DNA from: Saccharina japonica
Lineage: Eukaryota > Sar > Phaeophyceae > Laminariales > Laminariaceae
Direction: 5' to 3'
DNA length: 64,000 bases
Assembly (NCBI GenBank): GCA_008828725.1
Contig: MEHQ01003179.1
Location: 1-64,000 of the forward strand
In this document: piece after piece, positions 1-11,085 of the stretch
Position numbering within the stretch: the stretch's first letter is position 1
Layout: the number at the start of each line of letters is the position of its first letter
The notes under the pieces: model-generated
Told to the model about the DNA's origin: nothing
The model's database searches: none
What the model saw: only the letters and a program-made list of their open reading frames with translations
Program-made: the position numbers and the translations under genes

Positions 1-138
1 TTCGCTCCCACCAACACGACTCCCGCAAACCAATTTCTCGCCAAAGCGAGCCACCAAAACACTGTGACTTCGCTCCCACCAACACACGACTCCCGCAAAC
101 CAATTTCTCGCCAAAGCGAGCCACCGAAACACTGTGAC
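1..138. repeat. Two tandem copies of a 68-70 bp unit
   Basis: The first 68 bases are repeated almost exactly from 69 to about 138, with a 2-base insertion and one substitution. The window edge cuts the array, so its true copy number is unknown. No coding content is apparent. Confidence 0.9.
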
Positions 139-1511
139 ATGGCACTAACAGTTCACCCTTCTCGGCCTATGTATTTTTTTTATTTGTGAAAGAAGCGTAA
201 CATATACAACCAAAACACACTACGAGTAAAGTGGTCTTTTTTGAGCGTGGGTTTTTCCTCAGCAACAACACCGATTTTGATGCGGTTTGCTTTGATAGAT
301 AGCCTATAACCTAAATCATGTATTAATTCATCAGAGTGTTGAAGTAAAGGAGGCAAATCATTCCGCGCAAGAACAAATAAAATATATAGTCCTTTTTGGC
401 CATTTCTCTTTCAATTCTGAATATGTTTTTGACGTGATGAACGAATACAACCACGGCAACCCTGCAGCCATGCCCGCGAAGTATTAAGAGAAAATTCCAC
501 GACCATCCCGAGTAACCGGCGATCAAAGTTCAGCCTGTGTGTAGCGTTTATTCAAGATATTCAAGAAAATACGATTTCCGTTTTATTTTTTGCTATGGTT
601 GTCTTGATCGATACGAAAAGACGAGACATGATATTGCGGCGGAATAAGCTTCATTCGCACACCTAACTGTAAAATGCTGATACTCAGTTCGCAGCTTAAT
701 TTCTCAGTCTCTGTCAGAAATGCACCAGTCGAGGTCCCGGTGGCGGGTTCAGTTTCAGTTTTTGTACGCGTGCGGCAAAAACACCTCGTGCCGAGCAAGC
801 GGTTCCGCGTGGATATGCAAAGTCGAGATATTTAAAAGCTGGCAATGGGGGGGGGTCTCAATTCTTCTCTGACTCTCGTGTGTCTGAGCAGACTCGTATC
901 TACAGCACTGTACACTACAACAGTAGTACTGCTGTACAGCAGTACGTACTACACAGCAGCAACTAGCAGTACTATACATATCAGCTACTCGGTACGTCGT
1001 ACATACAGTACTTGTACCTGGTACTACTCGTACGTACTGCTGTTTGTTATTGTATTCATAGCACAGCCAGGCACAGCAGTAATATTAATATTTGAAAGGA
1101 GCTACTATTGTACATGAATCCACCCGAAAACAAACCAGCCGAGTTTTCATTCCTCCGTGGATCTTTGGTTTTTTAATTGAGGCGAAATAGTTTGAGTGGA
1201 GACTCAGCACCACAGATATCTCTCTCAGCAGCAACAGCACCACGCATATCATCCTCAGCGGCCAGTAGAGCCGAGGCATCTCCGCAAGATCCACCCACTT
1301 CAAGGTCGCTGCGCTCAGCGGCGGCGCTTGACCCGAGAGTGCGAACGGGCGGAAAGTGACGGGCGGAGGCTGAGGGACGCGACCCTCGAGAAGAGCGGGC
1401 GAGAAAGCCAACGCAAGGCCGTCGAAACGGGTCCCGAGTGTGACTCCGGTCTGGAGCGAAGTCAAAGTCCAGCAGGCCTCGAAGCACCCTATTAATAGCG
1501 GTCGGTCTCAA

Positions 1512-1546
<35 letters not shown>

Positions 1547-2852
1547 TTACCTCAACTTTATTTATTATTGTTTTTGGTTGACCCTACCGGTATTCCTATA
1601 TACGAGCAACGTATATATATGTGAATCACCCTTGGTGGATTATACATCTATATTATGTGACTGTATCGTATACATATATGATACGTCTAATATGTACATA
1701 TACACATACTGCATACTTACACCCTCGACGATGGTCGGTTGGAAGGGAGATTGGAGATTGAACTTATTTATATAAATACTTTATATATTCAATCCTGTGG
1801 AGGAGCGGCGCGTATCTTTCCAACTGAACCGCATTACGAGCTGAACATGCTTAGTTGATTTATGGCAAAACGATCGATATCTTGCCATCGCCTAGTTCGT
1901 CTCTGTCAGGAGCTATCGCGTGCACAATGTTCCCGTGCAAACTTAAGATATTACGACGAGGGACACGAAAGTATGGTCGCGGGATCCTTTTTTTCGAGTT
2001 TCGACTTGAACTCTAGACACGTGATTTGAGGCGCGTTTGGGCAGATATCTAAGCATGCACCTTTATATTATAAGCTCATTTTGTTATTTTCGTCTATTTT
2101 TCGGCCAAAATATCAGCTGGATGTTTATCGAAACCGCTTTAACCCCCACACAAACATTTTTTTTTTAAGGTGCACGCTTGAATTTGTTTTGGTTACATAT
2201 GATATGACGATGAAGTGTCCTCACACCAAAAATCAGGTCGAAATTTGCAAAACCGAACCCCGAAAATGGATTAGAATTTAACGTTACTCTCTTGGCTGGA
2301 TCAGCTCGAATCTCGACACCACACAACAATAACGATGCACCTGACTCCGTCCGCCGCGGACACCTTCGGGACCAAGAAAAAAATGTAGAAGGGGGGAGTT
2401 ATGGCCGTTTCTGAAGCAGTAAATAGCCAATTCAGTAGTCTAATGATAGGGAATAAAGAGGCATTAAAGAAACCCCCCACGCATTTGTAATGACCCGGGC
2501 GTATTACTTACAGCAGGGTATCCTGTGTTTTCGACACGATCCGCGGGCGTTTTTCAATCAGGTGCTTGCGACGCGTTTCTCGTGTTTCAACATCGTACGC
2601 ACGAACTGAGTACACATAATATTATGCAAGAAACTTTATAATCCAACAGGGGACGAATTAAGTGGGTCCCCGGATGTGGATAAAAGCCTCCGGACTGCAC
2701 AGAGAGAGCGAGATTAACCAAGGACACGCACTTGTCTCGCGATCGGCCGACAGCAGCACGGAAAAGTAGGAAGAGGGTAGGGGAAAACAGACCAACCCGC
2801 TCGCCCGCCCATCGTTATGCGCAAGACAGTTTTGTAGTGTGTATTTTACCAG
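139..2852. other. Intergenic stretch without an assignable gene
   Basis: No frame looks like a real gene. Positions 900-1085 are a patch rich in GTAC, TACTGC and CAGCAG words. Positions 1177-1500 are GC-richer and open on both strands (a short glutamine-rich frame on plus), but frames on both strands look equally plausible and no domain is recognisable. The rest is AT-rich and unstructured to my eye. Confidence 0.5.
1514..1543. repeat. (AT)15 microsatellite
   Basis: An uninterrupted 30-bp AT dinucleotide run directly follows the GC-rich patch. Confidence 0.95.
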
Positions 2853-2982
2853 GGTAACTACTCTCTGCGACGAGGTGCCGGGGGTAGCAGCCCTGGGTGA
2901 GAGTCTCCGGCTGATCGCAGCAGAGAGGCCTCATCGATCTCAAACTAAATACGAATTAATGCGACGACGGAATGTTACCGGA
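2853..2982 (-). repeat. Repeat E, inverted copy
   Basis: The reverse complement of this segment matches 3955-4120 over about 130 bp. It includes the block with CGTCGTCGC, an AATTCGTAT-like segment, GAGGCCTC, the CAGCCGGAGACTC core and CGTCGCAGAGAGTAGTT. Together with the plus copy it forms an inverted pair flanking the Tc1-like element at 3005-3708. They may be TIRs of a larger element or two independent copies. Confidence 0.75.
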
Positions 2983-3004
2983 GTAAACATTATGTTGGGG
3001 AAAT

Positions 3005-3708
3005 GAGCTGGGCCAGCCTAAAACCGGACAGTCCGGTGGATTGTCTATGCCCCACTCAATATTACGAATTTGGATATGTTTTTTTTACACGATGTTGATC
3101 ATGCCTCAGCCAACAAACGGAAAGCCTGCCCTTTCTTATTTTAATTTTCGTTCGAAAGATATGACCGATATAAAATCCGAAACAATACAAAAGTGGCGAT
3201 AAATTTCGTGAAAAACAAAAACAAAAAAAGCAGGCTTTCCGTTTGTGTGCACATGCGGTTCAAATGCAACGTCAAACTTTCATATCAAAATCCCCAAAGT
3301 TGAGCGGGGCATCGCAGAAATGACGTTTTTCCAAGTTTTTGTTGTAATCACTTGACTTAAATATGAAATAGAGTTTGGGTAATATCTCTTGATGAGTGGG
3401 GAATTGGGCAACAAAACTTGTATCAATGTGCTCCTTGTATCGTCTGCATTGTCTCCACCAAATTTCAGATTGATCGGGGACGACGGTTTTTATACGAGTT
3501 TAGTGTGGAAAAGTTGGTGCTTCAGAGGTTTCGCGGATATCTCGGCAACATCGAGTCGGCAAAAAACATACCTAATAATTTTCTATATACTTGCGTTTTC
3601 TGTATGTTCATTGTTGTGCCAGGGTGAGCGCTTCCAAGTTACAAGCCCGGAAAGCGGTGGCGCTAGAGCTTTTCGGAAACATTGTCCGTTTTTAGGCTGG
3701 CCCAGCTC
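3005..3708. mobile_element. Non-autonomous Tc1/mariner-like element, copy 1
   Basis: The ends are inverted repeats of about 24 bp, beginning GAGCTGGGCCAGCCTAAAA at 3005 and closing with its complement at 3708. A related copy at 33280-33976 aligns through most of the interior and has TA target duplications. Near the left third, a perfect 17-bp inverted pair (about 3113-3131 and 3229-3246) encloses an A-rich loop. No transposase frame is present. Assignment to Tc1/mariner rests on the TA duplication and short TIRs of the sister copies only. Confidence 0.75.
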
Positions 3709-3947
3709 GTACGAAGCCGTTATCCAACGGATATACCGAACTGAGACATTATAACGTCAAAATCGTGATCCCCACCCCACAGTTACCCAGCCAAAACAAT
3801 GTTAGCCTTTTGCAGAACGTTTTTGGCGGTTTAAGGGGGAGCGGTATTTCAACGGGCATCCCGGGTTCTGATGTATTTGCATATTGCTGTAGATAGGTCG
3901 CAGGAACGATTTCGGCGAATATAATGACGGATTCGTGATCCCGCACT

Positions 3948-4120
3948 AATATTACTGCAGTAACATTTCGTCGTCGCTTTAACTCGTATATAGTTTGGGA
4001 TTAATGAGGCCTCCTGCTACGATCAGCCGGAGACTCCCACCCAGGGCTACTACCCCCGCGTTGATTCGATCGCCATCAACGCGGGACCTCGTCGCAGAGA
4101 GTAGTTGCTCCGGTGCAATA
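3948..4120 (+). repeat. Repeat E, plus copy with a small hairpin insertion
   Basis: This is the same repeat as 2853-2982 in opposite orientation. It begins ATTACTGCAGTAAC, itself palindromic. At about 4051-4082 it carries a hairpin with an 11-bp stem (CCCGCGTTGAT and its complement) that is missing from the 2853-2982 copy, where the flanking bases adjoin. Confidence 0.75.
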
Positions 4121-4349
4121 AACACTGCAAACACAACAGAAATCGATGTCGTTGTCCGCGTCTCTCGCGCGCAACGATGAGTGGGCGGGATGGTGTGTTT
4201 TCCCTAATCGTTACCTACTTCCTCGTGGTGCCGTCGGTCGATGGAAGAGCAAGTGTCCTTCCGTGCCTTTCACTTGCCCTCACTGTACCTCCTGCAGGCT
4301 TTCTACCAATCCGGGGATGCCCTTCATGCGTCCCCAAATTTTGGTTCCG

Positions 4350-4470
4350 AAAATTACTGCAGTAACATTTCGTCGTCGCTTTAATTCGTATATAGTTTAG
4401 GATTAATGAGGCCTCTCTGCTGCGGCATGAGATCACACCCATCCTTGTTGTCCATCCCTTTTGTCTTATT
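4350..4470 (+). repeat. Repeat E, third copy (partial)
   Basis: The first 70 bp repeat positions 3948-4017 almost exactly, and the following stretch (GCGGCATGAGATCACACCC) recurs at 21580-21600. The family is therefore dispersed rather than just a TIR pair. Confidence 0.7.
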
Positions 4471-4599
4471 GCCGTCTTATATATGTGTCTTATTACATTT
4501 CCCGCGGGTCTCCTTTCGTACTTATTCTACCCGAACCTCTACCTTGGTCTCTAGTGGGTTCGCCTCTAGTGATTCGGCTTCAGCTAGCCCTCCGGAATG

Positions 4600-5050
4600 C
4601 TGTATGCGAGCGAGTAAACTGATCGGGCAGCGGTAGGGCGTCTGCCTTGATGAACGCCGTTTCGCGAGAACGCTTCACACCTATCTGTGTGCGACGGAGG
4701 CGGACTTCCACCCCACGTACTCCATAAGAACGTCCATGGCCGTACCGTCCATGTGGTGACTCGCCGCCCCTCCCACTCGAAAGGAGTGCATCGTGTACCG
4801 CTTATCCGCCATGCCTGCCGCCCGCAAAATGGGTCTGGAGGCCGGTGGTCATCTGCACTGCTATCAGAGCCACGTCCCCCTTTCCCCCGCTCTCTAGAAC
4901 GCTCGGGAACAGGAATCCTGACCCCTCGGCGAGTGTCCACTGCATGGATTCCGCTGCCTGTTGGTACTCCACCATGGCTGCGATCGCGCAGATTTCGCGG
5001 CAGTCTAGATTATTATTTACCACGACCGCTTGGAAGGAATTCCGCAACGT
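4600..5050 (-). pseudogene. Fossil tyrosine recombinase (integrase C-terminal domain)
   Basis: Minus-strand translation shows the two hallmark blocks of a tyrosine recombinase catalytic domain in the right order: an H-x-x-R block (HSFRVGGAASH) followed by a GWKS...HRYV block holding the usual position of the nucleophilic tyrosine. Upstream is a compatible segment containing FLFPSV. Known family members cut and rejoin DNA in Crypton, DIRS-type and viral elements. The sequence does not say which. The remnant is broken in a few places and no termini were found, so it is treated as a fossil of uncertain age. It differs from the recombinase remnant of family D at 17.8 and 32.8 kb. Confidence 0.65.
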
Positions 5051-5257
5051 CTATCCGACATGTTTTGAAATCCGGGGATTATTTTCGGCCGTCCCCGCTG
5101 TGTGCGTGTTACTGCAACACCTAAGGATATAGGTAAAGCTGGTTGAACCATATGGGAATAAAACGACACAATTTGTTTCATTATACGTATATCTTCCATA
5201 CTCTAATATTGGTACGGATTGCGTTTTTTTTTAAAAACAAACACCTCGTATCATACA

Positions 5258-5600
5258 TCGCCCCGGTAGGCTAGCAGGTAACCACGAAGCCTGTGGAAGT
5301 CGAGATCGTGAGTTCGAGCCCCCCCGAGTGCATGCTCGTAGGGACTTTTTATCGCAAAAAAAATCAAAATATATGTCTTGACTATTAATAACGGAAAGCG
5401 CGAGAGCGCGAGTTGGCAAAATTCGATGAAAACCGACGAGCGTTGGGAAGGCTGAACCCTCTGCGTGATAAAAACCAAGGCAAGAACCGTAGTGGGGGAG
5501 AAGGGAGAGGAGCCTACTTTGTGACCCCGGATCTGAGTTACGACTAGAGAGGGAGAAAGACGGAAGTGCGAAGATAGTAAATGGGATTGGAAAAAAAAGT
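5258..5600 (+). mobile_element. tRNA-derived SINE, copy 1
   Basis: The head resembles a tRNA gene. A box-A-like GGCTAGCAGG follows TCGCCCCGGTA, and a box-B-like GAGTTCGAGCCC comes about 45 bp later. A body of about 250 bp follows (GGAGCCTACTTTGTGACCCC and GATCTGAGTTACGACTA are its most conserved words), ending in ATAGTAAATGGGATTGGAAAAAAAA. The same head, body and A-rich tail occur at 15844 and 40743. It is non-coding and would need a LINE in trans. This family is unrelated to the C-tailed SINE-A. Confidence 0.8.
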
Positions 5601-5684
5601 GTTCGGAAAACCACATACACATAAGTGTTTGGGGGACCACTTATTGACAAAATGAAATCAGAATACAATGTAACCTTCATACAC

Positions 5685-5865
5685 GAGTCCGGTCGTAAAA
5701 TAAGGTAACACTTTAGTACCGGTCGTAAAATAAGGTACAACTTCAGCATCAACAACGGCGCCTGAAGAAACCAAAACAATGACCAAAATAACTAACCGTC
5801 AATAAATTTCATCATACACCAGTCCGGTCGCAAAATAAGGTACCACAGGTCGTAACATAAGGTAT
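5685..5865 (+). repeat. Short dispersed direct repeats
   Basis: The word GGTCGTAAAATAAGGTA or a close variant occurs about four times within 180 bp, twice preceded by GAGTCC or CAGTCC plus GGTCG. Spacing is irregular, so this is not a clean tandem array. Confidence 0.6.
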
Positions 5866-8282
5866 ACCGGAGAAGGCAGGAAAAGTGCGACCCGAGCAGC
5901 ACTAAAGCCGAAGGAATCCGGAATATATTACTATTAATGATATGTATGTATATACACTGTTTGCTATATATGATGGCGTGATACCTACACGTTCGAAATA
6001 TCACACCGGACTGTTGTGGCAGGGAGATACCAGGCCATACACCAGGTCACCGCTCCTTGTACGTAGCACCTATTTAGTGGGCGAAGGCGAGTGTCGCCAG
6101 AAACTATGCCCGTTTTGCTGTACTATTGTGCATACCGTGGTTGTGGCATGTAACCGTGTGGACTAGCTAGTGGGATGCCCGCGGCCGCAAAGCAGCATGT
6201 CTGATCACACACAGCACGGAAAATAATGTTGCCTTGCCATTCGTAACCTCGTTACCAATGGGTCGAAATCACTCTTGTAAAATCGTCCTGTTGACCCTGG
6301 TAGCATCCAGGGGAGTCATCGAACTACGTACATCCTTACCTATGAATGTGGCATGGTAACCAAAGGCTACTACTGCTGTAGTGGCGATGGGCTCCCTGAA
6401 CGTGTTGCGGCAGGCCAACAGATATCCAGGCCGGGCCTGTAGTGCTCCGATTCATGCTGCCCAAACGTTTTGGTGTATACATTATCATGCCTTGGTGCAG
6501 ATATCATAATATCTACCAGTATATATTTGGACCGCATATCATATGTTTTTACGTATACATATATACAACAGTCGGCAGCCCCTTTTCAAGGGACCCGAGT
6601 GCGTTCGGGATAGGAGGTCCCTTGTTGGCGTTGTGTATCTGCCAACGTCCCTTATCAAAGTTGGTACCGGACCCTTACAGTCAGTAGTGGGCCAAAATGG
6701 TGGCGAGGAACTTGAGATCCCGTATACACCGTTTTCCCTTATCTCGGGGTCCCTTAAAAGGGGCTACGTACTGTATACGCATATATTGTACAACAGTAAT
6801 CGTTTCTATACTTGAGTGTGCATACTGCTGTAGTGCCTTATGGGGTATGACTATACAAAAAAAGAGTGATACACCGTACGTAGTACCGGTCGCCCCGGTG
6901 GTCTGGCCGCACGCCCATGGTGTAACCTGGAGCCCCATAGTAAAGGCCAATCAGCATTCTATTTTGTTTCCTTGAACAATGAAAATTGTACAAAAAAAGC
7001 CTTTTGAGGGTGTTCCCATTGTACAGCCCATAATACCGGCGGAATATTTGACAATCACAAGCAATACGGGGAGACGGGCGCGGCGGAACCCCTTCATCCC
7101 GTCCGTGACCGAGTGCTGTTTGCACCGCACATCGCTACGACAAAGCAGTAATGTGGTCAAGTTCAGGGGAGATCCCTCGCAGCTGTAGTGTCGTAGCACG
7201 GCCAAAGGTGTGCAACTGTCGAGCTCTTGTAGACCCAGGTCTGAAACAAGGCGTATGGAAAATGCAAGCTTGCAGTAGCACAAAGCAAGCCAAAGGAGGG
7301 CTGGACAACAAGCTACTACAGGCGAGGCATCGTCTTGTCTTCCTGGAGTGGCATCTGAGATGACGATGTATTGAAGATAGCCCTTGGCCGTCGCAGTATG
7401 AAACCCTACAGCAGGCGGAAATTCGTCGCAGTGTGGGAGACTGTCCTCATGGAGCGCACCCAGCTTCCCTCCATGATCGCCACGACGGAGGAGACACGCC
7501 TTTACTCCAGGTGCGTACTGCTGTGGTGTTGAACGCGATTCGGACAGAGTGGTATAAGATACTCGTATAATATCTGGTACCTGGTACGTACACGACACGG
7601 CGGCACGCACTCGTACCGCTTACCTCTAGGTCCGCTACTATTAACCTTGCGCAGGACACACACCTATTACCTGCACTGTACAGGCCTGGCGTGCTTTTCT
7701 GTACTCGTACCTTGCACTACAGCAGCAGCTGTCTGCTGTACAATACCGACTTGTATATATGCCGTGTACTGCTGCTGTACGTACGGAGTACTGCTCTGTA
7801 TCCCTACGCAGCACCTCTGTGTTCCATCGCTCATGCGCCCGAACGTACTGCTGCCGTGTACTCGTACCGATATTAAACTTATGCGCCAGTCTGGCCATCA
7901 AGTATCATTGTTAATGGATACCTCCCAGGCTACCACTATCCCCGTGCCGAATACTACGTACAAGAGCAGTGTGTCGGTACCGTTTCTTCGCTGTGTTGTT
8001 GAGTTTCAGGTACTGCCTCTATATCAGTAGTTTAAATGAACGATGGACTGCTGTTTGAAACCATGTTTAGAGTAATGCGGAGGGGTGGTGGTACTGACGG
8101 TTTTACTGCTGGCACTGACGATGTAACACCTCCTGGCCGCTCCCCTCTTTGCAATCACGTCTGTCTTTCACTCTATTTGTAGTGCATTACCAGGGGGCAG
8201 CTGACACCAGAGAAAGTAGCTACACGTGGTGGTGGGTAAAAAGCAAAAAACGGCCTGAGCTTGCCGTGAGGATATCTTGCTG
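5866..8282. other. Unassigned region with one foldback element
   Basis: The longest frame is 219 codons on minus (6951-7610). It has no recognisable domain and odd composition, so I do not call it a gene. Positions 7560-7880 are rich in GTAC and CTGCTGTAC words and contain one TACCTGGTA. A tRNA-like SINE head fragment may lie at about 6889. Nothing else was identified. Confidence 0.4.
6577..6765. mobile_element. Small foldback (MITE-like) element
   Basis: Ends AGCCCCTTTTCAAGGGACCC and its near-exact complement form about 23-bp inverted repeats 189 bp apart. A second internal inverted pair (GTTGGCG and complement) lies in the left half. It has no coding capacity and no clear target duplication. 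Confidence 0.65.
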
Positions 8283-8808
8283 AGGGGGAGGGGGGGTGTA
8301 CTTCATTTTCATGCATGGCCGTAGTCGTATGACCATAGACCCTCGCATCCCTACAATGCCGGGACGGAGCACGTTGGGGTTTCACCAACCAGGCAGACAT
8401 TGCTTACACCAAGCGCGAAGCGCCGTGAGGTATTGGGCGGGTCGCATGGAGGGTGAGCTGCATCCTGCTAAGAACCGCCTGTGAGGCGGATTTGCATATG
8501 GACGACAGCTTCAATGAGTTAATTGAATTTCTGGTGTGGCCACTTCCTGAGACAGCAATGGAAGCACCATGTAACTGCCTCGCGGGTGCCTTACCATATA
8601 CCAGTACACACTACGTGATACGATAATTCCCCTTGTGCGGAGCCAAGGTTCTCCACCCCGCACGAATGATTTAACTCGACCGCCAGCTTTGGTGACCGCC
8701 AAAAAAGAGAAGAAAAAAAGGTACCCTGGTTGTCTAGCTCACGCAGTGAGAGGTGTGTTTTACAGCGTCGTTGCCAACCGACGCCAACCCAACCTACAAA
8801 TATATTAT
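8283..8808 (-). mobile_element. SINE-A (C-tailed SINE), near full length
   Basis: This is a ~525-bp member of the commonest repeat in the window. Read on minus it starts TTTGTAGGTTGGGTTGGCGTCG, passes a T-rich stretch and the segment with GCGGTTCTTAGCAGGATGCAG, and ends ...CATGAAAATGAAGTACA plus a C run. Its last ~80 bp match the LINE 3' end (GTGCTCCGTC, GGGATGCG, TGGTCATA). Sense is defined with the C run at 3'. No protein is encoded. Short frames such as the one at 8296-8484 merely reflect repeat sequence. Confidence 0.85.
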
Positions 8809-8810
8809 AT

Positions 8811-9145
8811 CGTTCACGGCCGTAGTCGTATGACCATAGATCCTCGCATCCCTACAATGCCGGGACGGAGCACGTTGGGTTTTCACCAACCAGGCAGACA
8901 TTGCTTGCACCAAGCGCGAAGCGCCGTGAGGTATTGGGCGAGTCGCATGGAGGGTGAGCTGCATCCTGCTAAGAACCGCTTGTGAGGCGGATTTGCATAT
9001 GGACGACAGCTTCAATGAGTTAATTGAATTTCTGGTGTGGCCACTTCCTGAGACAGCAATGGAAGCACCATGTAACTGCCTCGCGGGTGCCTTACCATAT
9101 ACCAGTACACACTACGTGATACGATAATTCCCCTTGTGCGGAGTT
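8811..9145 (-). mobile_element. SINE-A, second copy, incomplete at both ends
   Basis: This copy is nearly identical to the adjacent one through the middle. It lacks the final ATGAGTAC plus C-run and stops at GTGCGGAG, before the 5' third. It directly abuts the first copy in the same orientation, so the pair is a head-to-tail tandem. Confidence 0.85.
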
Positions 9146-9232
9146 GAGACGGGGGGGCGTACTCATTTGTTGCTTGCCTTAGTCATTTGACCATTGACCA
9201 CGCATCCCTTTCGAGACGGAGGGGGGGGGGAA
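9146..9232 (-). mobile_element. LINE 3'-tail fragment (about 85 bp)
   Basis: The G run with CGTACTCATTTGTTGCTTGCC and the GACCACGCATCCC and TTTCGAGACGGAG segments match the minus-strand 3' end of the LINE copies at 36257 and 56591. It is severely 5'-truncated. Confidence 0.75.
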
Positions 9233-9421
9233 GCACGCACGACGGGTATTATCACGAATAGCGGAGGCGAGCAAGAGCTTATCGGTGTTGGCGCGAACGC
9301 CGGCGTTCTCATTAAACAATCTAGAAAGGCAATACAGATTCAGGTGAGCAATACTGGCAATACGTACGTCGCCGCTTTTGGGCACGGTACGTCAAGCTCT
9401 GACGTTAAATTAACAGTTTGA
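9231..9421 (+). CDS. Orphan exon-like frame, unrecognised
   Basis: The frame from about 9231 to the stop at 9419-9421 reads like real protein: short hydrophobic/polar alternation, many G, N, T and S residues, and words such as GEQELIGVGANAG and QVSNTGNTYVAAFG. That would suit a beta-rich domain. The 5' side is occupied by SINE-A and LINE tail, so the upstream part is either lost to those insertions or lies across an intron. A pyrimidine-rich stretch ending in CTCTGCAG sits 90 bp downstream. I do not recognise the family. The in-frame start codon upstream lies in repeat sequence and is not credible. Confidence 0.35.
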
Positions 9422-10500
9422 TTTTACCCCACCTCTCCCTATGTGTCCATGGCGTCTGGCGCTGCGCCCCGCCTCTTTGAGCTGTAAGGCTACCACTGTG
9501 TCCTCTGCAGGATTACAGCAGTAGGGTACAGTAGGTCGCGCCTTTTGTGCTTCAGCAGTCCTAGCGATATGGGCGAGGCCTCTGCTCCAATGATAGGCGT
9601 GTCATTTTTTCACGACTCCTCTCCCCCTCTCCACTGCCGTCGGGGTGAGTGTGCATGCGCCTAGGTGTTCTTCTTCGATGCGGTATCCCACTTTGTCGCG
9701 GCGCTTACTGCAATTTGCATACTTTTTGAATGGCAAATAACTTTGTTTTCAACATTCCACGCAGGAACTTCGCGGCGGTGGAGGTAGGCCTCCGCCAGAA
9801 AACTTCGCGGAAGTGAAGTAGGCCCTCCAGTACGGCGGGCGCCAAGATAATGTAGACATTAATCGGAGCGGGACTGATATCGCTTTATTCACACGTGACG
9901 GGGGTTAGCTACACCGATGCGTTATGTGAAGCTCACGTAGCATGTGAGATTAAATCCTCTTTGATTTCGATGGGGGTCGTGTCGCCGAGAGTATCTACGG
10001 CCGCAACGCGCGACGGATTTTGTCTTGTTTTCACTTCAAGTGAGCTTTCATTCTTCTGCGCAACACCTGATAGAGTCACTACTATTTCGTGTTCCTCATG
10101 CTTGTCGCCATCTTTTGCAGGACGATTCCATTATTATGTTGTCTGCCGCGTATACGGTGGGTTAATCTGCAAGAAGACCCAGCGACCCTTGCGGAGGGAG
10201 AAAGCCCAAAAGGGTGCGGAGCGATGTGTACAATCATTTTGGTCGACTGATCCGGAGAGCCTGCCGACATAATTCCAGGCGAGAAGGGTTCTGAGACTGG
10301 TGTTCTGCTTTATCAGCATGCGTGCGATACCAACGTTGTACGAGGGTATACGTGTACTTCTCGGCGTTTAGGTAAAATGTTCCAGTATGGCAGGCCATTA
10401 TTAACCATTGTCTTGACGTCACTGTTGAGACCAGGGGGGGGGGGGGGGGGGGGGGGGCCTTATTTCTTCGAGGCGGCCCAGGAATTTCCAAGCATCACCC
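9422..10500. other. Unassigned region
   Basis: A 125-codon plus frame (9895-10272) has serine- and cysteine-rich composition but no domain I recognise. A short direct repeat (AACTTCGCGG...GTAGGCC twice) lies at 9770-9830. A 24-base G run at 10434-10457 precedes SINE-A. Confidence 0.4.
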
Positions 10501-10504
10501 TCTC

Positions 10505-11085
10505 TGGGGGGGGGGGGGTGTACTCATGTTGTGGGCACGGCCCGTAGTCATATGACGATAAGACCCTCGCATAACCCTACATGCCGGACGTAGAGCGGAC
10601 GTTGGGTTTTCACGCGAAGCCAGGGCAGACATTGCTTGGCAGCCAAGCGCGAACGCCGTGGGATATTGGGCGAGTCGCATGGCAGGGTGAGCTGCATCCT
10701 GCTAGAGAACGGCCTCTGAGGCGGAACTTGCATATGGACGAAGCTTCAATGAGTTATTTAAATTTCTGGTGTGGTCCACTTCCGGAGACAGCAATGGGTT
10801 TTACTATGTAACTGCCTCGCGGACGCCTTTACGCATATTAACAGCTAGTGGTACGACCATTCCCGCTTGTGCGGAGAAAGGTTCTCACACCCGGACCCAA
10901 ATGATCTACTCGAAACGCCAGCCTTTGGTGATCGCGCCATAAAATAAATAACAAAAAAAAAACGGGCAGCCCTGGTTTGTCTAAGCTACCGCAGGCGAGT
11001 GGCGGTGTTTTAACAGGCGTCGTTGCCAACCGACGCCACGGCCAACCTAATAAATATATTGTATATTTATAGGGGGGGGGGGGGC
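10505..11085 (-). mobile_element. SINE-A copy with many small indels
   Basis: This is full-length SINE-A flanked by G runs at both ends. Compared with the 8283 copy it carries single-base insertions every 20-40 bp (for example CGGCCCGTAG, CGCATAACCC, CAGGGCAGAC), far more indels than substitutions. Such a pattern fits sequencing or consensus error at least as well as ageing. Confidence 0.8.

Noticed and set aside
1196-1495. Glutamine-rich 99-codon frame
   Set aside because: The opposite strand is equally open and GC-rich; no family or splice context supports it.
6951-7610. A 219-codon minus frame
   Set aside because: No domain, odd composition, and it reads through GTAC-rich words; too weak to call a gene.
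8296-8985. Plus frames with MTIDPRIPTMPGRSTLG
   Set aside because: They are translations of SINE-A and recur wherever it lies, on both strands; no selection for protein is apparent.
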